Source: an uncultured Prochlorococcus sp.
GTDB taxonomy: Bacteria > Cyanobacteriota > Cyanobacteriia > PCC-6307 > Cyanobiaceae
Length of the DNA: 64,000 bases
Direction: 5' to 3'
Assembly (NCBI GenBank): GCA_902618795.1
Contig: CACNCF010000001.1
Coordinates: 78,895 to 142,894, forward strand
Shown here piece after piece: positions 1 to 11,291 of the stretch. Position 1 is the stretch's first letter. Every line of letters begins with the position of its first letter. The notes beneath the pieces were generated by a model, which was not told the origin of the DNA, did not search any database, and worked only from the letters and a program-made list of their open reading frames with translations. Position numbers and translations under genes: made by a program.

Positions 1-2362
1 TTCTAGCAGGCCTACTAGATATCTGTAATTTACTTATTTCTTCTATTGGAGTTACCTCTTGAAAGAAATTTAACAAATCAGGATTTTCATGTACTAACTT
101 TCTGTAATGAGACCTTGATGTTTCTGCCAGCCTAGACATTAATTGATTCCATTCTGGAGTAGCGTCAAGTCTATTATTGACCAAACTATTTTGAATAACC
201 GCTGTAGTGACAGTCTCTAGATTGTACAAAGCCAGTTCGGGAAGACTATATTTAGAAGCTAAAACTTCACCTTGTTCTGTTATTTTTATTCTCCCTTTTA
301 AGGTGCCGCTTGGTTGAGCCAATATTGCCTGATAGGCTGGTCCCCCTCCTCTGCCTACAGAACCGCCTCTTCCATGAAAAAGTCTTAGCAATATGTTATT
401 TCTACTTGAGAGATTTTGAAGAGCTATTTGGGCTCTATGAATTTCCCAATTACTAGAAACAAACCCCGAATCTTTATTGCTATCAGAATATCCAAGCATT
501 AATTCTTGCAGAGGTTTAAAAGATTCTCCTACTTTTGGCAATAATGACCTATAGAAATCTAATTTAAACAACTTTTCCATTACTTCTGGTGCTCTTTTAA
601 GGTCTTCTACAGTTTCAAAAAGAGGAACAACTAATAATTTTGACTTTTGCGAATTTTGATCAAGAAGTCCCATTTCTTTTGCGAGCAAAAGAACTTCAAG
701 CAAATCAGATGCACTATGACTCATTGAGATTACATAAGAATGGCAAATGCGACTTCCAAATTCTTGCTGTAGTCTCTTAACCATTTTAAAAACTGAAAAG
801 GTTTCTTCTGTAGTTTTTGTCCAGTTGACGTCAGATGGAATTAAAGGCCTTTTTGTATTTAATTCGTCTATGAGCCAGTTAATTTTCTCTTCCTCAGACA
901 TTTGGTCATATTGAACAGATAAAGCAAGATAATTTGTAAGCTCTTGGATAGCGTCACTATGCCTTGTACTCTCTTGACGAATATCTAAGCTTGCTAAAGA
1001 AAATCCAAAAATATGGACCTGAGTAAGTAAAGTATTTACAGACTCACAAGTTAAATCTGTACTAATCAGGCTATTTTTAATTAGTTCGAGATCATATGTA
1101 AATTCGTTGACTGACTTATAATATAAATTTTCAATTTTATCTTCATTTTTGTTATCAATTTCTCCCTCTAAATCAAATTTCCACCCATTATCAGCTAATA
1201 AATTATTTCTCTCTTGTGTTAATCTTAATTTTTCTAGAATATAACTTAATTTCAATCTGTAAGGCTCGGATCTATACCTTGTAGCCCTCGCTTCATAGAT
1301 TTCAGGGAACTTAACCCTGTCTGTTTCTAGTGACTCTAATAGAGAAGAACTGACTTGACTCCATTGCATCGAGACACTTAATTGATCTCTAAGATTAGAC
1401 GTCGCAATAATATATCTTTCCAACATCAACTGCCTTTGATAGCAAGCAGTTCTCCATGTTATCTCAGGAGTGACCGATGGATTACCGTCCCTATCGGAGC
1501 CTACCCAAGAACCGAAGTTACAAAAAGATTCTGAGGGCAACTGAACATCTGGATAATTTTCGGTTAGTGCTTCAGTGATCCTGCACCTTAATTGAGGCAT
1601 AGCATTAAATAAAACTTGCTGAAAATAATGCAAGGCATAATCAACTTCGTCTAAAACTGATGGTTTAAATTGATGCAATTCATCTGTTCTCCACCAAAGT
1701 CTTACTTCCTCTTTTAATTGGCTTTTTAGAGAATTTTTTTCTTCTTTTGTTAGAAATCGCTCAATCTGTATTTTTTTTAACAAATTTGCTACTCTTGTTT
1801 GCTTATGTCTAATCGTATGTCTTACTATCTCTGTCGGATGCGCAGTAAAAACTAAACGAATATCCATTTCCTGCAATAACTCTTCTAATTTGCCTGGTGG
1901 TACATTTAATTTCCTCAGCCTGTAAAATAATTCTCTGAAAGTTACTGGAGCATTTTGCCTGGCTAATGCTGGAGCAAAAGGATCAAGATTGTCGGGCGAT
2001 TTTTGAACATCCTTATTTGTAAAGCTCTGAATATATCTATCTTCCTCAACTCTTTGTTCCAAAATATTCACGAGTTGAAAATACAATGAAAACGCCCTTG
2101 CTGCTGCAATGGATTCTGCTAAATCCATAGAATTAACAATATCAACTATTTCATTTTTAAAAGTTTTTGAACTATCACCATCAATTTGTTTTGAATAACT
2201 TAATTCTTTAAGCTGTATCAATCTCTCTGCTTGATCACCTGGGCATTCTTCTCTGAGTACAGATTCCCATAGATCTTCTATTAAAAGACGATTTTTATCA
2301 AGTGGATCATTGTTACTTATCAGATCCACATTATTATTTTTTATCTGTCGAAAAGATTCCAT
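1..2362 (-). CDS. ppc: Phosphoenolpyruvate carboxylase (partial; C-terminus lies outside the window)
   Basis: Open minus-strand frame running off the window edge. N-terminus reads [50 protein letters not shown]...; PEPC-like throughout. Confidence 0.9.
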   Translation of the reverse strand, partial: MESFRQIKNNNVDLISNNDPLDKNRLLIEDLWESVLREECPGDQAERLIQLKELSYSKQIDGDSSKTFKNEIVDIVNSMDLAESIAAARAFSLYFQLVNILEQRVEEDRYIQSFTNKDVQKSPDNLDPFAPALARQNAPVTFRELFYRLRKLNVPPGKLEELLQEMDIRLVFTAHPTEIVRHTIRHKQTRVANLLKKIQIERFLTKEEKNSLKSQLKEEVRLWWRTDELHQFKPSVLDEVDYALHYFQQVLFNAMPQLRCRITEALTENYPDVQLPSESFCNFGSWVGSDRDGNPSVTPEITWRTACYQRQLMLERYIIATSNLRDQLSVSMQWSQVSSSLLESLETDRVKFPEIYEARATRYRSEPYRLKLSYILEKLRLTQERNNLLADNGWKFDLEGEIDNKNEDKIENLYYKSVNEFTYDLELIKNSLISTDLTCESVNTLLTQVHIFGFSLASLDIRQESTRHSDAIQELTNYLALSVQYDQMSEEEKINWLIDELNTKRPLIPSDVNWTKTTEETFSVFKMVKRLQQEFGSRICHSYVISMSHSASDLLEVLLLAKEMGLLDQNSQKSKLLVVPLFETVEDLKRAPEVMEKLFKLDFYRSLLPKVGESFKPLQELMLGYSDSNKDSGFVSSNWEIHRAQIALQNLSSRNNILLRLFHGRGGSVGRGGGPAYQAILAQPSGTLKGRIKITEQGEVLASKYSLPELALYNLETVTTAVIQNSLVNNRLDATPEWNQLMSRLAETSRSHYRKLVHENPDLLNFFQEVTPIEEISKLQISSRPAR

Positions 2363-2414
2363 ATAATCATTATGTCACAAGTGAAAATGTTCAGATCAAA
2401 ATTTATTTAAATAA

Positions 2415-3533
2415 TCAAACATTCTTGGTCTCACACCTAATCATATTTTCGATAGAAATTTTCATTATCTGCTCAATAGAAAGCCCTTTTTCATATTGAT
2501 TTATCCATTTCATAGATTGATTACCTTCTTCAAGTACTTTATAGATAGGATTTAAAAGATGTTTCATACCAAAATCTTCTGCTGTGGGTGATAAATCTGA
2601 TAATAAGTTTTGAATCCATTCTCTACAAATAACTTTTTTGCCATCTTGCCAGTGAATTAACTCTGAATTCAGACTATCTTTAGCAGCATTAATTTCATTT
2701 TTATCACATATTTCTGACAACTCATCCAAAGAAAAAATACTAGCATTCATAGGATCTAAGGCATTTATATTTTCAAAAAGATTTAAAATCCTTAGTTCTA
2801 TCATGGCCGTTATCCCTAAAAGCAGATTTATATCGTGAACAAAATCACAAATTCTTAATTCCAAACGATCAAGAATTAAAGGTCTTTGGGGACCATTTGG
2901 TCGGATTGAAGACCAAAAATGTCTAATATTTTGCATGTTTTTATTAGATATATTTTCTTCTATCCAGTCGATATAAGAATTATGATTTACAAAAAAAGGC
3001 ACCCTACTCGGTGTTTTAGGAAACTGGATCCATCTCTGAGAGTGATTATTGGTAATTTTATTATTTAAAAAAGGTGAACTAGCACTTAATGATAGATATA
3101 GAGCTGCCTCAGATCTTATAAGTCTTATAGCAGTAAAAAGTTTATCTAAATCATCTATTCCTATGTTTATATGGACACTTGAAGTTGCAATAGATATTCC
3201 ATAATTATCTTGAATAAATTGATGATAGACATTGTCAATATCAGATCTTTGAAATTTAATATCATGTTTAAAACAAAGAGTAGATGAAGGAATGATGGTT
3301 AAATTTTTAGTATTTAGCCACTTCCTTAACTTTTTTCTTGGAGTTATTAATTTCTCGTATAAAAACTTGTAGTCTTTCTCAGGTGTAGTTATGTATTCTA
3401 CATTTCTGTTATCTGGCTCTTTTACAAAATCAGAAAATTTTTTCTCAATATCAGCTGAAACACCAATATGAGAATTTAAAGAACCTGTGAAAAGTTCCAC
3501 CTCAAAACCCTTATAAAGATTATTTTGACTCAT
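2415..3533 (-). CDS. gshA: Glutamate--cysteine ligase, cyanobacterial type (putative)
   Basis: 372 aa ORF, MSQNNLYKGFEVELFTGSLNSHIGVSADIEKKFSDF...; resembles the cyanobacterial glutamate-cysteine ligase family. Stop/start spacing places it right after trpE. Confidence 0.7.
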   Translation of the reverse strand: MSQNNLYKGFEVELFTGSLNSHIGVSADIEKKFSDFVKEPDNRNVEYITTPEKDYKFLYEKLITPRKKLRKWLNTKNLTIIPSSTLCFKHDIKFQRSDIDNVYHQFIQDNYGISIATSSVHINIGIDDLDKLFTAIRLIRSEAALYLSLSASSPFLNNKITNNHSQRWIQFPKTPSRVPFFVNHNSYIDWIEENISNKNMQNIRHFWSSIRPNGPQRPLILDRLELRICDFVHDINLLLGITAMIELRILNLFENINALDPMNASIFSLDELSEICDKNEINAAKDSLNSELIHWQDGKKVICREWIQNLLSDLSPTAEDFGMKHLLNPIYKVLEEGNQSMKWINQYEKGLSIEQIMKISIENMIRCETKNV

Positions 3534-5072
3534 TTATTCATCCAAACATGCTAGTGCTTTTAGTATCCCCTTAGCTTTATTAATCGTCTCTTGATATTCA
3601 TTTTCAGGAAAAGAATCAGCAACTATTCCAGCTCCTGCTTGGACTGAAACATCATATTTACCGTCTCTAGAGGGTTTTACTATCATAGTTCTTATCGTAA
3701 TTGCTGTATTTAATGCACCATTGATATCAATAGATCCGTAAACACCAGCATAAGGTCCTCTAGCATCTTTTTCAAAGTGCGTAATTAATTGCATAGCTCT
3801 TATTTTTGGCGCACCAGTCACTGTCCCAGCGGGAAAAGATGCTTTTAGCAAATCCCATACATCAGCATTATTTTTTAAGATTCCCTCAACTTCACTAACT
3901 ATATGCATAACATGTGAATATTTCTCAATCACCATTAAATCCTTGACCTTCACAGTACCAATTTCACAAACTCTTCCAAGATCATTTCTTCCAAGATCAA
4001 TTAGCATTACATGCTCAGCTATCTCTTTTGGATCTTTTAATAAATCATTTTCTAATTCCAAGTCTTGTTGATTATCTATACCTCTAGGTCTTGTCCCAGC
4101 TATTGGTCTTAAGCTTGCAACAATCTGACTATTTTTATTTTTTTCAGCTTTAACCATTACTTCAGGACTTGAACCTATCAGGTACCATGAGCCAAAATCA
4201 AAAAATGACATGTACGGAGATGGATTAACCATCCTCAAACTTCTATATAAATTAAAAGGATCATTATTGACTTGAGTTTGGAATCTCTGACTTATAACTA
4301 TTTGAAAAATATCTCCCTTTTTTATGTATTCTTTTGCAGAGAGAACTGCATCTTCAAAATCTTTTTTCTTCCAATTACTTTCTAGATCTAAATTCAGATT
4401 CTCATTTTCATTCCAATCTAAAAACTCATTTTCTTTTAGAGGAACTCGCATTAAATTTCTAATTTTCTGAATTTTAGAAATTGAGTTTAAATACAACTCT
4501 TCAATCGAGGACTCTTTTGAAGAAGTTGTATCTGCATAAACCACTGCAGTAATACATCTTTTTATTTGATCAAAAACAACTAATTGATCAAAAAACATCC
4601 ATGAACCATAAGGGATATTGTTTTCTGATATTGCATTTATTGGAACGCTTGGTTCTATTTGATTTATTAATTCATAACCCCAAGAGCCATATAACTGTCC
4701 AATTGATGGTAAGCCATCAAGCATGATTGACTTATATTCGTTTGTCCAACTTCTTAAGATGTCAAAAGGATTACCTTTATGTGTTTCGGTTTTGCCATTA
4801 TTCCAAGTTTTAACTATTTCTTGTCCATAACAAACAGCTTCCCAAAGAGGTCTAGTAGCAACAATACTCCACCTACCCAAACTTTCCCCACCTTCAACAG
4901 ATTCAAGAAAAACGCCATGGGAATCTTTTGAGGATAATTTTAACCAAGTGGACAATGGTGTCTCTAAATCTGCTGGCCAAGTTTGAATGATAGGTATAAA
5001 ATTTTTACCTTCTTTGTAAGACTTTAAAAAACTATCTTTCTGTGAGCTGATCATATTAATAATGTCAACCAA
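3534..5072 (-). CDS. trpE: Anthranilate synthase component I
   Basis: 512 aa with chorismate-binding motifs (PSPYMSFFDFGSWYLIGSSPE, IAGTRPRG, HVMHIVSEVEG, FPAGTVTGAPKIRAMQ). Confidence 0.92.
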   Translation of the reverse strand: MVDIINMISSQKDSFLKSYKEGKNFIPIIQTWPADLETPLSTWLKLSSKDSHGVFLESVEGGESLGRWSIVATRPLWEAVCYGQEIVKTWNNGKTETHKGNPFDILRSWTNEYKSIMLDGLPSIGQLYGSWGYELINQIEPSVPINAISENNIPYGSWMFFDQLVVFDQIKRCITAVVYADTTSSKESSIEELYLNSISKIQKIRNLMRVPLKENEFLDWNENENLNLDLESNWKKKDFEDAVLSAKEYIKKGDIFQIVISQRFQTQVNNDPFNLYRSLRMVNPSPYMSFFDFGSWYLIGSSPEVMVKAEKNKNSQIVASLRPIAGTRPRGIDNQQDLELENDLLKDPKEIAEHVMLIDLGRNDLGRVCEIGTVKVKDLMVIEKYSHVMHIVSEVEGILKNNADVWDLLKASFPAGTVTGAPKIRAMQLITHFEKDARGPYAGVYGSIDINGALNTAITIRTMIVKPSRDGKYDVSVQAGAGIVADSFPENEYQETINKAKGILKALACLDE

Positions 5073-5113
5073 AATTATAATTATTTTCTTCTTTTATATC
5101 AACTTTAAGGAAG

Positions 5114-5536
5114 TTAATCAAAAGTATTCTTAGTTGTAAATTTCAAACCAGCTGGATTAGGATTCTCACCAATTCTTCTTGGATTATGTCCTACTTTCTC
5201 TCTGCCTTCATTTACTTTTTCAGAGAAAACACCATCTTTTGGGTGTAAAAATTCAATATCGCCACCTGGGAAAATTCGGTAGATTTTAAAATCTTCAATT
5301 CTTGGTTTGAAGGCCCTTAATTGTGTCCCTAATGCAAGGCATTGTTCTTTTCTTGCAAAGTACATTAGATTATCACCTTCATGCATAATAGCCGCTCCAC
5401 CGGTGGGCAATTCAAATGCTTGTTCCTTGGAACTTTTCCATACAATTGCATATTTTTCTTCGGTTTCTGCTGAGTTTAATAAACCCCCGGTACTTCCTAT
5501 ATGCTTTGGAAATTGACCAACTAAAGTTTCAGTCAT
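5114..5536 (-). CDS. psaD: Photosystem I reaction center subunit II
   Basis: 140 aa, contains [49 protein letters not shown]...[27 protein letters not shown]. Confidence 0.97.
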   Translation of the reverse strand: MTETLVGQFPKHIGSTGGLLNSAETEEKYAIVWKSSKEQAFELPTGGAAIMHEGDNLMYFARKEQCLALGTQLRAFKPRIEDFKIYRIFPGGDIEFLHPKDGVFSEKVNEGREKVGHNPRRIGENPNPAGLKFTTKNTFD

Positions 5537-5646
5537 CCTAGATTTTGAGTTATTTCTTATAAGAAATTAGCATTCATATTTTGCAAAATTATAAATTTAC
5601 AAGAAATTTTCTACATTATTTAATATATGAAAAACTTGTTTTCATT

Positions 5647-7014
5647 TTATTTTGTATCTGAAATCGGAAAAAATACTGTTAAACCTGTATCACGCCTCTG
5701 TGTAACATGCCCTCCTAAGCTAGCCAACAACTTTTGAGTAGCATTTTGACTAAGTTGTAAACTGCCTGTTTGAGGGTTCCAATTTAATACAGGACCAATA
5801 TCAGAACCTTTATCTTTTTTTTGAATTTCTTTTTGATTACTTTCTAATTTTTGTACTTTTAATTGTAGTTTAAGTTTTTGACCAGCTGGTCTTAATTCTA
5901 AAATTAATGTACTACCTTCTTTTAAACCTCTGGTATTTTTATTAATTAATCCTCTTAACATTAATTCCAATTTTTCAGAATCACTCAAAATTTGCGGAAG
6001 TTGATTGGGGATATCAATCTTTAAAGAAATCCCACGTCGATTTAATTGTTTATTCCATAAAGGAGCAAGCTTTTTAAAAATTTCGGCTAAATTAATTTTT
6101 GCCAAGTTATTTAATGAAGGAACTTCATTACTCACTAATTCTGCTGCATTAAAAATTAAACCAAACCTATCAATTTGTTCATTACATTCATTATCTATTT
6201 GAATTAAACGATTTTTTATTGATTCGTCCATCGTATATTTTTTTAAAGTTGAGCTTATAAGGGTTCTTATGGTTGCCAAAGGCGTTCTCACTTCATGAGA
6301 TATTGCACTTAATAATTTTGCCTCAGTTATTTGCACGTTTTTTTCATCGTTTCTTACAGAATTCTGTATATTATGATTTGGAGAAATATTTGCTAATTTT
6401 GCCGATAATTTTGGCCAAAATATTTTTTCTAATTGATTATTAATATTTAGGTTACCTAAATTATTGATTGCTTTGCGAAATTTTACTCCTTCCTCATAAT
6501 TTTCTTGGTTTAATTTTGCATGCATTAATTCAATTGAAAGTTTAAGGCTTTCTTCATCACACTTCATTAATAGAATTTTCTTATCTTTTTCTCCCACAAT
6601 TGACAATATGCATTGGAAATTTGGGGTGATTATCATCAAAAAAGGTTCATAACCATCTTTTTGACAAAGATTTAAGACTTTATAATTAGTAGCTAAATCG
6701 AAATCTTTTTTTATCTTGTCTGAATTCTTGACTGGTAAAAAACCTGCATTCTCATTCTGAAAATATGGAAACCCCTTAGGAGACCAAAGCCATCCATCAA
6801 ATTGATTTAAAAATTTTTTATCATGAAAAGCAGGCAAAGGTGAGGCAACCCAAATTCCTCCATGTTCATAATTCTGAGATAGGAAATCTTTTTGAATAAC
6901 TTCTAAAGAAGCCCACCACATTCTCCTGGATGAATCATCATCCACTTGTATATTTTGAACTCCTTTAATCAAAAGGTCTTGAATTTTTTTTATTGTTATT
7001 TGTGATTTCATCAA
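5647..7014 (-). CDS. Two-component sensor histidine kinase (possibly degenerate ATPase domain)
   Basis: 455 aa; H-box SAISHEVRTPLATIRTLI; C-terminal HATPase-like region with weak N/G1 boxes (INKNTRGLKEGSTL, GSDIGPVLN). Confidence 0.8.
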   Translation of the reverse strand: MMKSQITIKKIQDLLIKGVQNIQVDDDSSRRMWWASLEVIQKDFLSQNYEHGGIWVASPLPAFHDKKFLNQFDGWLWSPKGFPYFQNENAGFLPVKNSDKIKKDFDLATNYKVLNLCQKDGYEPFLMIITPNFQCILSIVGEKDKKILLMKCDEESLKLSIELMHAKLNQENYEEGVKFRKAINNLGNLNINNQLEKIFWPKLSAKLANISPNHNIQNSVRNDEKNVQITEAKLLSAISHEVRTPLATIRTLISSTLKKYTMDESIKNRLIQIDNECNEQIDRFGLIFNAAELVSNEVPSLNNLAKINLAEIFKKLAPLWNKQLNRRGISLKIDIPNQLPQILSDSEKLELMLRGLINKNTRGLKEGSTLILELRPAGQKLKLQLKVQKLESNQKEIQKKDKGSDIGPVLNWNPQTGSLQLSQNATQKLLASLGGHVTQRRDTGLTVFFPISDTK

Positions 7015-8282
7015 TTTCTTAGTGATCTAGAACGTTTCAATATAGATAAAACAAATCCAATGGATACAAAATTAGTCACCAATGAAGTTCGTCCATAGCT
7101 CATAAAAGGAAGGGGGATCCCAGTCACTGGTCCTAATCCAATAGTCATAAATAGGTTAATAATTATTTGAAATAAAAAAATTGAGGCTATTCCAATAACA
7201 ATTAGAGATTCAAAATTAGTCCTAGCAATTGTTGCAGTATAAATAAGTTTTTTAATCAAAAAAAAGAACAAAAATAAAACTATTATGCACCCGACAAAAC
7301 CCAATTCTTCGCCTAATGCACTGAATATAAAATCAGTATGTTGTTCAGGTATAAATTGCAAATTAGTCAGCTTGCCTTGTAGCAAACCAGTCCCAAATAA
7401 TCCTCCAGAACCAATGGCAATTTGACTCTGTATCAAATGATATCCGCCACCTAATGGATCTCTATTTGGATCTAAAAATAAAACTAATCTATCTTTTTGA
7501 TATTCTTTTAAGCCATATTGCCACAATATTGGCGTCAATTTTGCCACAAATAAATGTAACGAAATAGCGAGAGCAGAAAAAATAATTTTATTTTTCGAAG
7601 ATCTATAAGCAAGATATCCTATAACTGGAATCCAGAAAATCAGAAGAGTTGGTAAGTTTAAATACAATACAGCAGTGATAATACAAAACACTAATATCAA
7701 AATCCACTCAATGGGCATTTGCGACCAATAGAGCATCACACCCGTCAAAACAATCAAAACTAAAGAGGTACCTAAGTCCGGTTGAAAGAAAATCAATAAC
7801 CATGGAATAACAACTACTAATAAGGGCAATACTATATCTCTTATTGTTGAAATTATTTTTTTATCCAGTACTAAAGCAAGAGTTAATGTTGTACTCAGTT
7901 TAGCTACTTCTGAAGGCTGAAAAGAAAAGATGCCAAGGTTTAGCCATCTTTGCGCTCCAGAAACTGTAATCCCAAAAAAATAAATTAGTAATAAGGATAT
8001 TAAAGTACACAAATAAAATGTAACCAAATACTTTCTAATTCTCGCTAACGGTATATAAGAAATAAAAAATGCTAAAAAATAACCAAAAAAACCAGTTAGG
8101 ATATGACCTAAATAGTTTGATGCTAAAAAATCACCCTGAATACTTTTAATTAATAAACCCGAAATAATAACTAAAAACAGGGGAATTATAAGTAGTGGAG
8201 AAAATAAAAAACCTCTATTAAGGTTGTCTTTTTTTTGTAAAAATCCTCTTTTATTTAATAAAGAAATTCTCCTAAACATCAA
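7011..8282 (-). CDS. rodA: Rod shape-determining protein RodA (FtsW/RodA/SpoVE family)
   Basis: 423 aa polytopic; GAQRWLNLGIFSFQPSEVAKL, FLDPNRDPLGGGYHLIQSQIAIGSGGLFGTG, PEQHTDFIFSALGEELGF, PLPFMSYGRTSL. Overlaps the kinase start by 4 nt. Confidence 0.93.
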   Translation of the reverse strand: MMFRRISLLNKRGFLQKKDNLNRGFLFSPLLIIPLFLVIISGLLIKSIQGDFLASNYLGHILTGFFGYFLAFFISYIPLARIRKYLVTFYLCTLISLLLIYFFGITVSGAQRWLNLGIFSFQPSEVAKLSTTLTLALVLDKKIISTIRDIVLPLLVVVIPWLLIFFQPDLGTSLVLIVLTGVMLYWSQMPIEWILILVFCIITAVLYLNLPTLLIFWIPVIGYLAYRSSKNKIIFSALAISLHLFVAKLTPILWQYGLKEYQKDRLVLFLDPNRDPLGGGYHLIQSQIAIGSGGLFGTGLLQGKLTNLQFIPEQHTDFIFSALGEELGFVGCIIVLFLFFFLIKKLIYTATIARTNFESLIVIGIASIFLFQIIINLFMTIGLGPVTGIPLPFMSYGRTSLVTNFVSIGFVLSILKRSRSLRN

Positions 8283-9353
8283 TTAACTATTAACAAATTG
8301 ATTCTTAATTAATTGGGCTAAATTAGCAAATACAACAGAACTTTCTTTATTGGGTTGGCTGATTGAGATTGGTACACCTTTATTACTATCATCAACGAGA
8401 GGGATTTCAATAGGTATTTGAGCTAATAATGGTAAATCATTTTCTTTAGCTAATTTTTGACCACCACCTTTACCAAAAATTTCATATTTTTTACTTGGCA
8501 TATCTGGCGGAATAAATACTGACATATTTTCTACAATTCCCAGTAGAGGTACGCCGAGTTGTTTAAACATTGCTAATCCTCTCCTTGCATCTTGCAAAGA
8601 TACTTGTTGAGGAGTAGTGACAACTATAGCTCCAGAAATAGGCACAGATTGAGAAAGGGATATTTGAGCGTCTCCTGTTCCAGGAGGCAAGTCAATAACC
8701 AAAAAATCAAGATTATTCCATTCAACTTGGTACAAAAATTGTCGTATAATACTATTAAGCATCGGTCCTCTCCATATAACTGGCTGACCTTCTTCTATGA
8801 GGAAGCCCATTGATACTAATGAAATTCCATATTTATTTATTGGTATTAACCTTTGATCACTGCCAATACCTTCTGTAACCTTTGGATTCTGTTCGGCAAC
8901 TCCCATCATTGAGGGAGTATTAGGTCCATATATATCCGCATCAAGCAAACCAGTTTTAGAGCCTAATTTAGCTAGAGAACAAGCGAGATTAACTGCAATG
9001 GTACTTTTCCCAACTCCACCTTTACCACTACTAACAGCTATGATATGCCGAATCCCATCAATATTCTGCAACTCAGGAGCGTTACTTTGATTTTGAGATT
9101 CTGCTTTGGAAGGATTATTATCTATCTCTATTTGAACATCATTAATATCTTTAAAATCCAGTAGAACTTTTCTAACCTCTTGTACAATTCTATCTCTTTG
9201 AGAATTTGCAAATGATGGCAATGATAATGTTACGATTACTCTCGGTATAGTTACTCTTACGTTTTTAATCCAAGCTAATTCAATTACATTTTTCTTTGAT
9301 CCAGCATCTAGAACTTTTTGTAAAGCAAAATTCGCATCTTCTATTGTGGTCAT
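8283..9353 (-). CDS. mrp: Mrp/NBP35-family Fe-S carrier P-loop ATPase
   Basis: 356 aa; N-terminal MIP18-like domain, then SSGKGGVGKSTIAVNLA deviant Walker A, DADIYGPNTPSMMG, VIDLPPGTGDAQ. Confidence 0.93.
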   Translation of the reverse strand: MTTIEDANFALQKVLDAGSKKNVIELAWIKNVRVTIPRVIVTLSLPSFANSQRDRIVQEVRKVLLDFKDINDVQIEIDNNPSKAESQNQSNAPELQNIDGIRHIIAVSSGKGGVGKSTIAVNLACSLAKLGSKTGLLDADIYGPNTPSMMGVAEQNPKVTEGIGSDQRLIPINKYGISLVSMGFLIEEGQPVIWRGPMLNSIIRQFLYQVEWNNLDFLVIDLPPGTGDAQISLSQSVPISGAIVVTTPQQVSLQDARRGLAMFKQLGVPLLGIVENMSVFIPPDMPSKKYEIFGKGGGQKLAKENDLPLLAQIPIEIPLVDDSNKGVPISISQPNKESSVVFANLAQLIKNQFVNS

Positions 9354-9512
9354 TAAATTTTTAAATATTTTGACGAGGTGGTCGACAGTTTAAAAGATTA
9401 AGAACTATGTCGAACTATCAAATAATAGGCAATAAGGACCCCCTAAGAGAAATTATAAAGGGAAACTTATAATTAACCAAAAAAAATTTTTTCTTCAAGA
9501 TTTACAAGATAC

Positions 9513-10541
9513 ATGTTGCAAGAACCTCCTAAAAACTCCAGAGAAAAAACTAAAAATCTCTTATTAACTCTACAAGATAAAATTTGTTCAGGGCTTGAAA
9601 ATGTAGATGGCAAAGGGAAATTTACAGAAGAATCTTGGCTAAGAGACGAAGGTGGTGGTGGAAGATCAAGAGTATTAAAAAATGGTTCTATTTTTGAACA
9701 AGCAGGAGTAAATTTCTCAGAAGTACAGGGAAAAGAATTACCTCAATCTATAATCTCTCAAAGGCCCGAAGCAAAAGGTCATGAATGGTTTGCTACCGGA
9801 ACTTCTATGGTATTGCATCCTAAGAATCCCTTTATTCCTACAGTTCATCTGAATTATCGATATTTCGAAGCAGGGCCTGTTTGGTGGTTTGGGGGAGGTG
9901 CAGACTTAACCCCTTTTTATCCTTATCTTTCTGATGTAAGGAATTTTCATAACGAACATAAAAAAGCTTGTGAGAAAGTTGATAAAAATTTGCATAAAGT
10001 TTTCAAACCATGGTGTGATGAATATTTCTTCTTGAAGCATAGAAATGAATCTAGAGGCATAGGAGGTATTTTTTATGATTATCAAGATGGTTCAGGAAAT
10101 ATTTATAGAGGCAATAATCAAAATGGAAAAGCATCAAAAGCTTCAAAAAATATTGGCAGATCAAATTTAAATTGGGATAATTTATTTTCTTTAGCGGAGA
10201 ACTGTGGGCAGGCATTCCTTCCTTCATATTTGCCCATTATTAAAAAAAGAGCTTCTCAAACATATTCTTCGAAGGAAAGAGAATTTCAGCTATATCGAAG
10301 AGGTAGATATGTCGAATTCAATTTAGTTTGGGATAGAGGGACGATTTTTGGACTTCAAACAAATGGCAGAACTGAATCTATATTAATGTCCTTACCGCCT
10401 TTAGCTAGATGGGAATATGGATATAAAGCTAAAAAGGGGTCTCGAGAGGAATTTCTCACATCAATTTTTACAAAACCCCAAGATTGGTTAAATGATAAAG
10501 AGTTAGAGAAATTCTGTATAGAAAATAATATTTTTGATTAA
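9513..10541 (+). CDS. hemF: Oxygen-dependent coproporphyrinogen III oxidase
   Basis: 342 aa; [70 protein letters not shown]. Confidence 0.96.
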   Translation: MLQEPPKNSREKTKNLLLTLQDKICSGLENVDGKGKFTEESWLRDEGGGGRSRVLKNGSIFEQAGVNFSEVQGKELPQSIISQRPEAKGHEWFATGTSMVLHPKNPFIPTVHLNYRYFEAGPVWWFGGGADLTPFYPYLSDVRNFHNEHKKACEKVDKNLHKVFKPWCDEYFFLKHRNESRGIGGIFYDYQDGSGNIYRGNNQNGKASKASKNIGRSNLNWDNLFSLAENCGQAFLPSYLPIIKKRASQTYSSKEREFQLYRRGRYVEFNLVWDRGTIFGLQTNGRTESILMSLPPLARWEYGYKAKKGSREEFLTSIFTKPQDWLNDKELEKFCIENNIFD

Positions 10542-10569
10542 AAATTATCGAATAAAATTTGTAAGTATC

Positions 10570-11127
10570 TTAAATAGGTGTTTTGAATAAAGAACCGTCA
10601 CTTTTCAATTGAAGTTTTTCTCCAAGTTCATTTTCTAAAGAGATTAATTCATCCCTATGCGCTCTTAGTCTCATAAAAGTTGAATCATTTTCATTTTCGT
10701 TGATCAACCTTAATTCAAATTTCTCCTCTCTTGCTGATTTTTTAAAATAAACAATTCCAGATAAAGGGCCACCAATTAATCCCAAAAGAATAGGCCACCA
10801 ACCTAATTCAGGATATATTTGAATTATTACTAGCCCCAAAGCACAAGACCCAAAACCGCCAAGAAAACCTAAAAAAATTGCTAAAAATTTACTTGAAACA
10901 ACTTGACCCTTGAATATTAAAATTCTTTGTTCAAAATCTCCACCTGTTTGCTTCCATCCCCTCAAATTAAGCCATTCACATAAACCATTTAAAACCTTAA
11001 CTGGCTGCTGAGAAGATGAAATCTCGACAATGGTTGTTCTATCTTTACTAGAAGCCCTGAGGAAAAAAAATAATCCTATTGCCAAGAGAATTGTAAGCAA
11101 TAATGTTGATTTTAAGGAATAGGACAT
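10570..11127 (-). CDS. Conserved membrane protein, possibly CCB (cofactor assembly of complex C) family
   Basis: 185 aa with N-terminal TM and a TM hairpin (FLGFLGGFGSCALGLVIIQIYPELGWWPILLGLIGGPLSGIVYFKK). Confidence 0.55.
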   Translation of the reverse strand: MSYSLKSTLLLTILLAIGLFFFLRASSKDRTTIVEISSSQQPVKVLNGLCEWLNLRGWKQTGGDFEQRILIFKGQVVSSKFLAIFLGFLGGFGSCALGLVIIQIYPELGWWPILLGLIGGPLSGIVYFKKSAREEKFELRLINENENDSTFMRLRAHRDELISLENELGEKLQLKSDGSLFKTPI

Positions 11128-11291
11128 TAAATAAAATTTTTTCTAGTAAATTAGAATAAAAATTAAAGTTACATCATATTATAAATTTTTAGATTTATTC
11201 TGTAAAATATTCCTATTAGATAAAAATTCTTAAATCAATAAAATCTTAAGTAATATTCTAAATTTTAAATTACTTTAAATACTTATTAAAA

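Noticed and set aside
2302-2499. 65 aa plus-strand ORF spanning the ppc/gshA gap
   Set aside because: Overlaps both flanking genes antisense; shadow ORF.
5560-5640. Possible RpaB HLR1 site upstream of psaD (TTTACAAGAAATTTTCTACATT)
   Set aside because: The spacing between the TTACA-like half-sites does not match the HLR1 consensus by eye; too weak to call in AT-rich DNA.
9373-9396. GGTGGTCGACAG near the mrp/hemF gap resembling the islet-edge motif
   Set aside because: Lacks the GCAA core, is a single copy, and has no 11 bp tandem or tRNA context.
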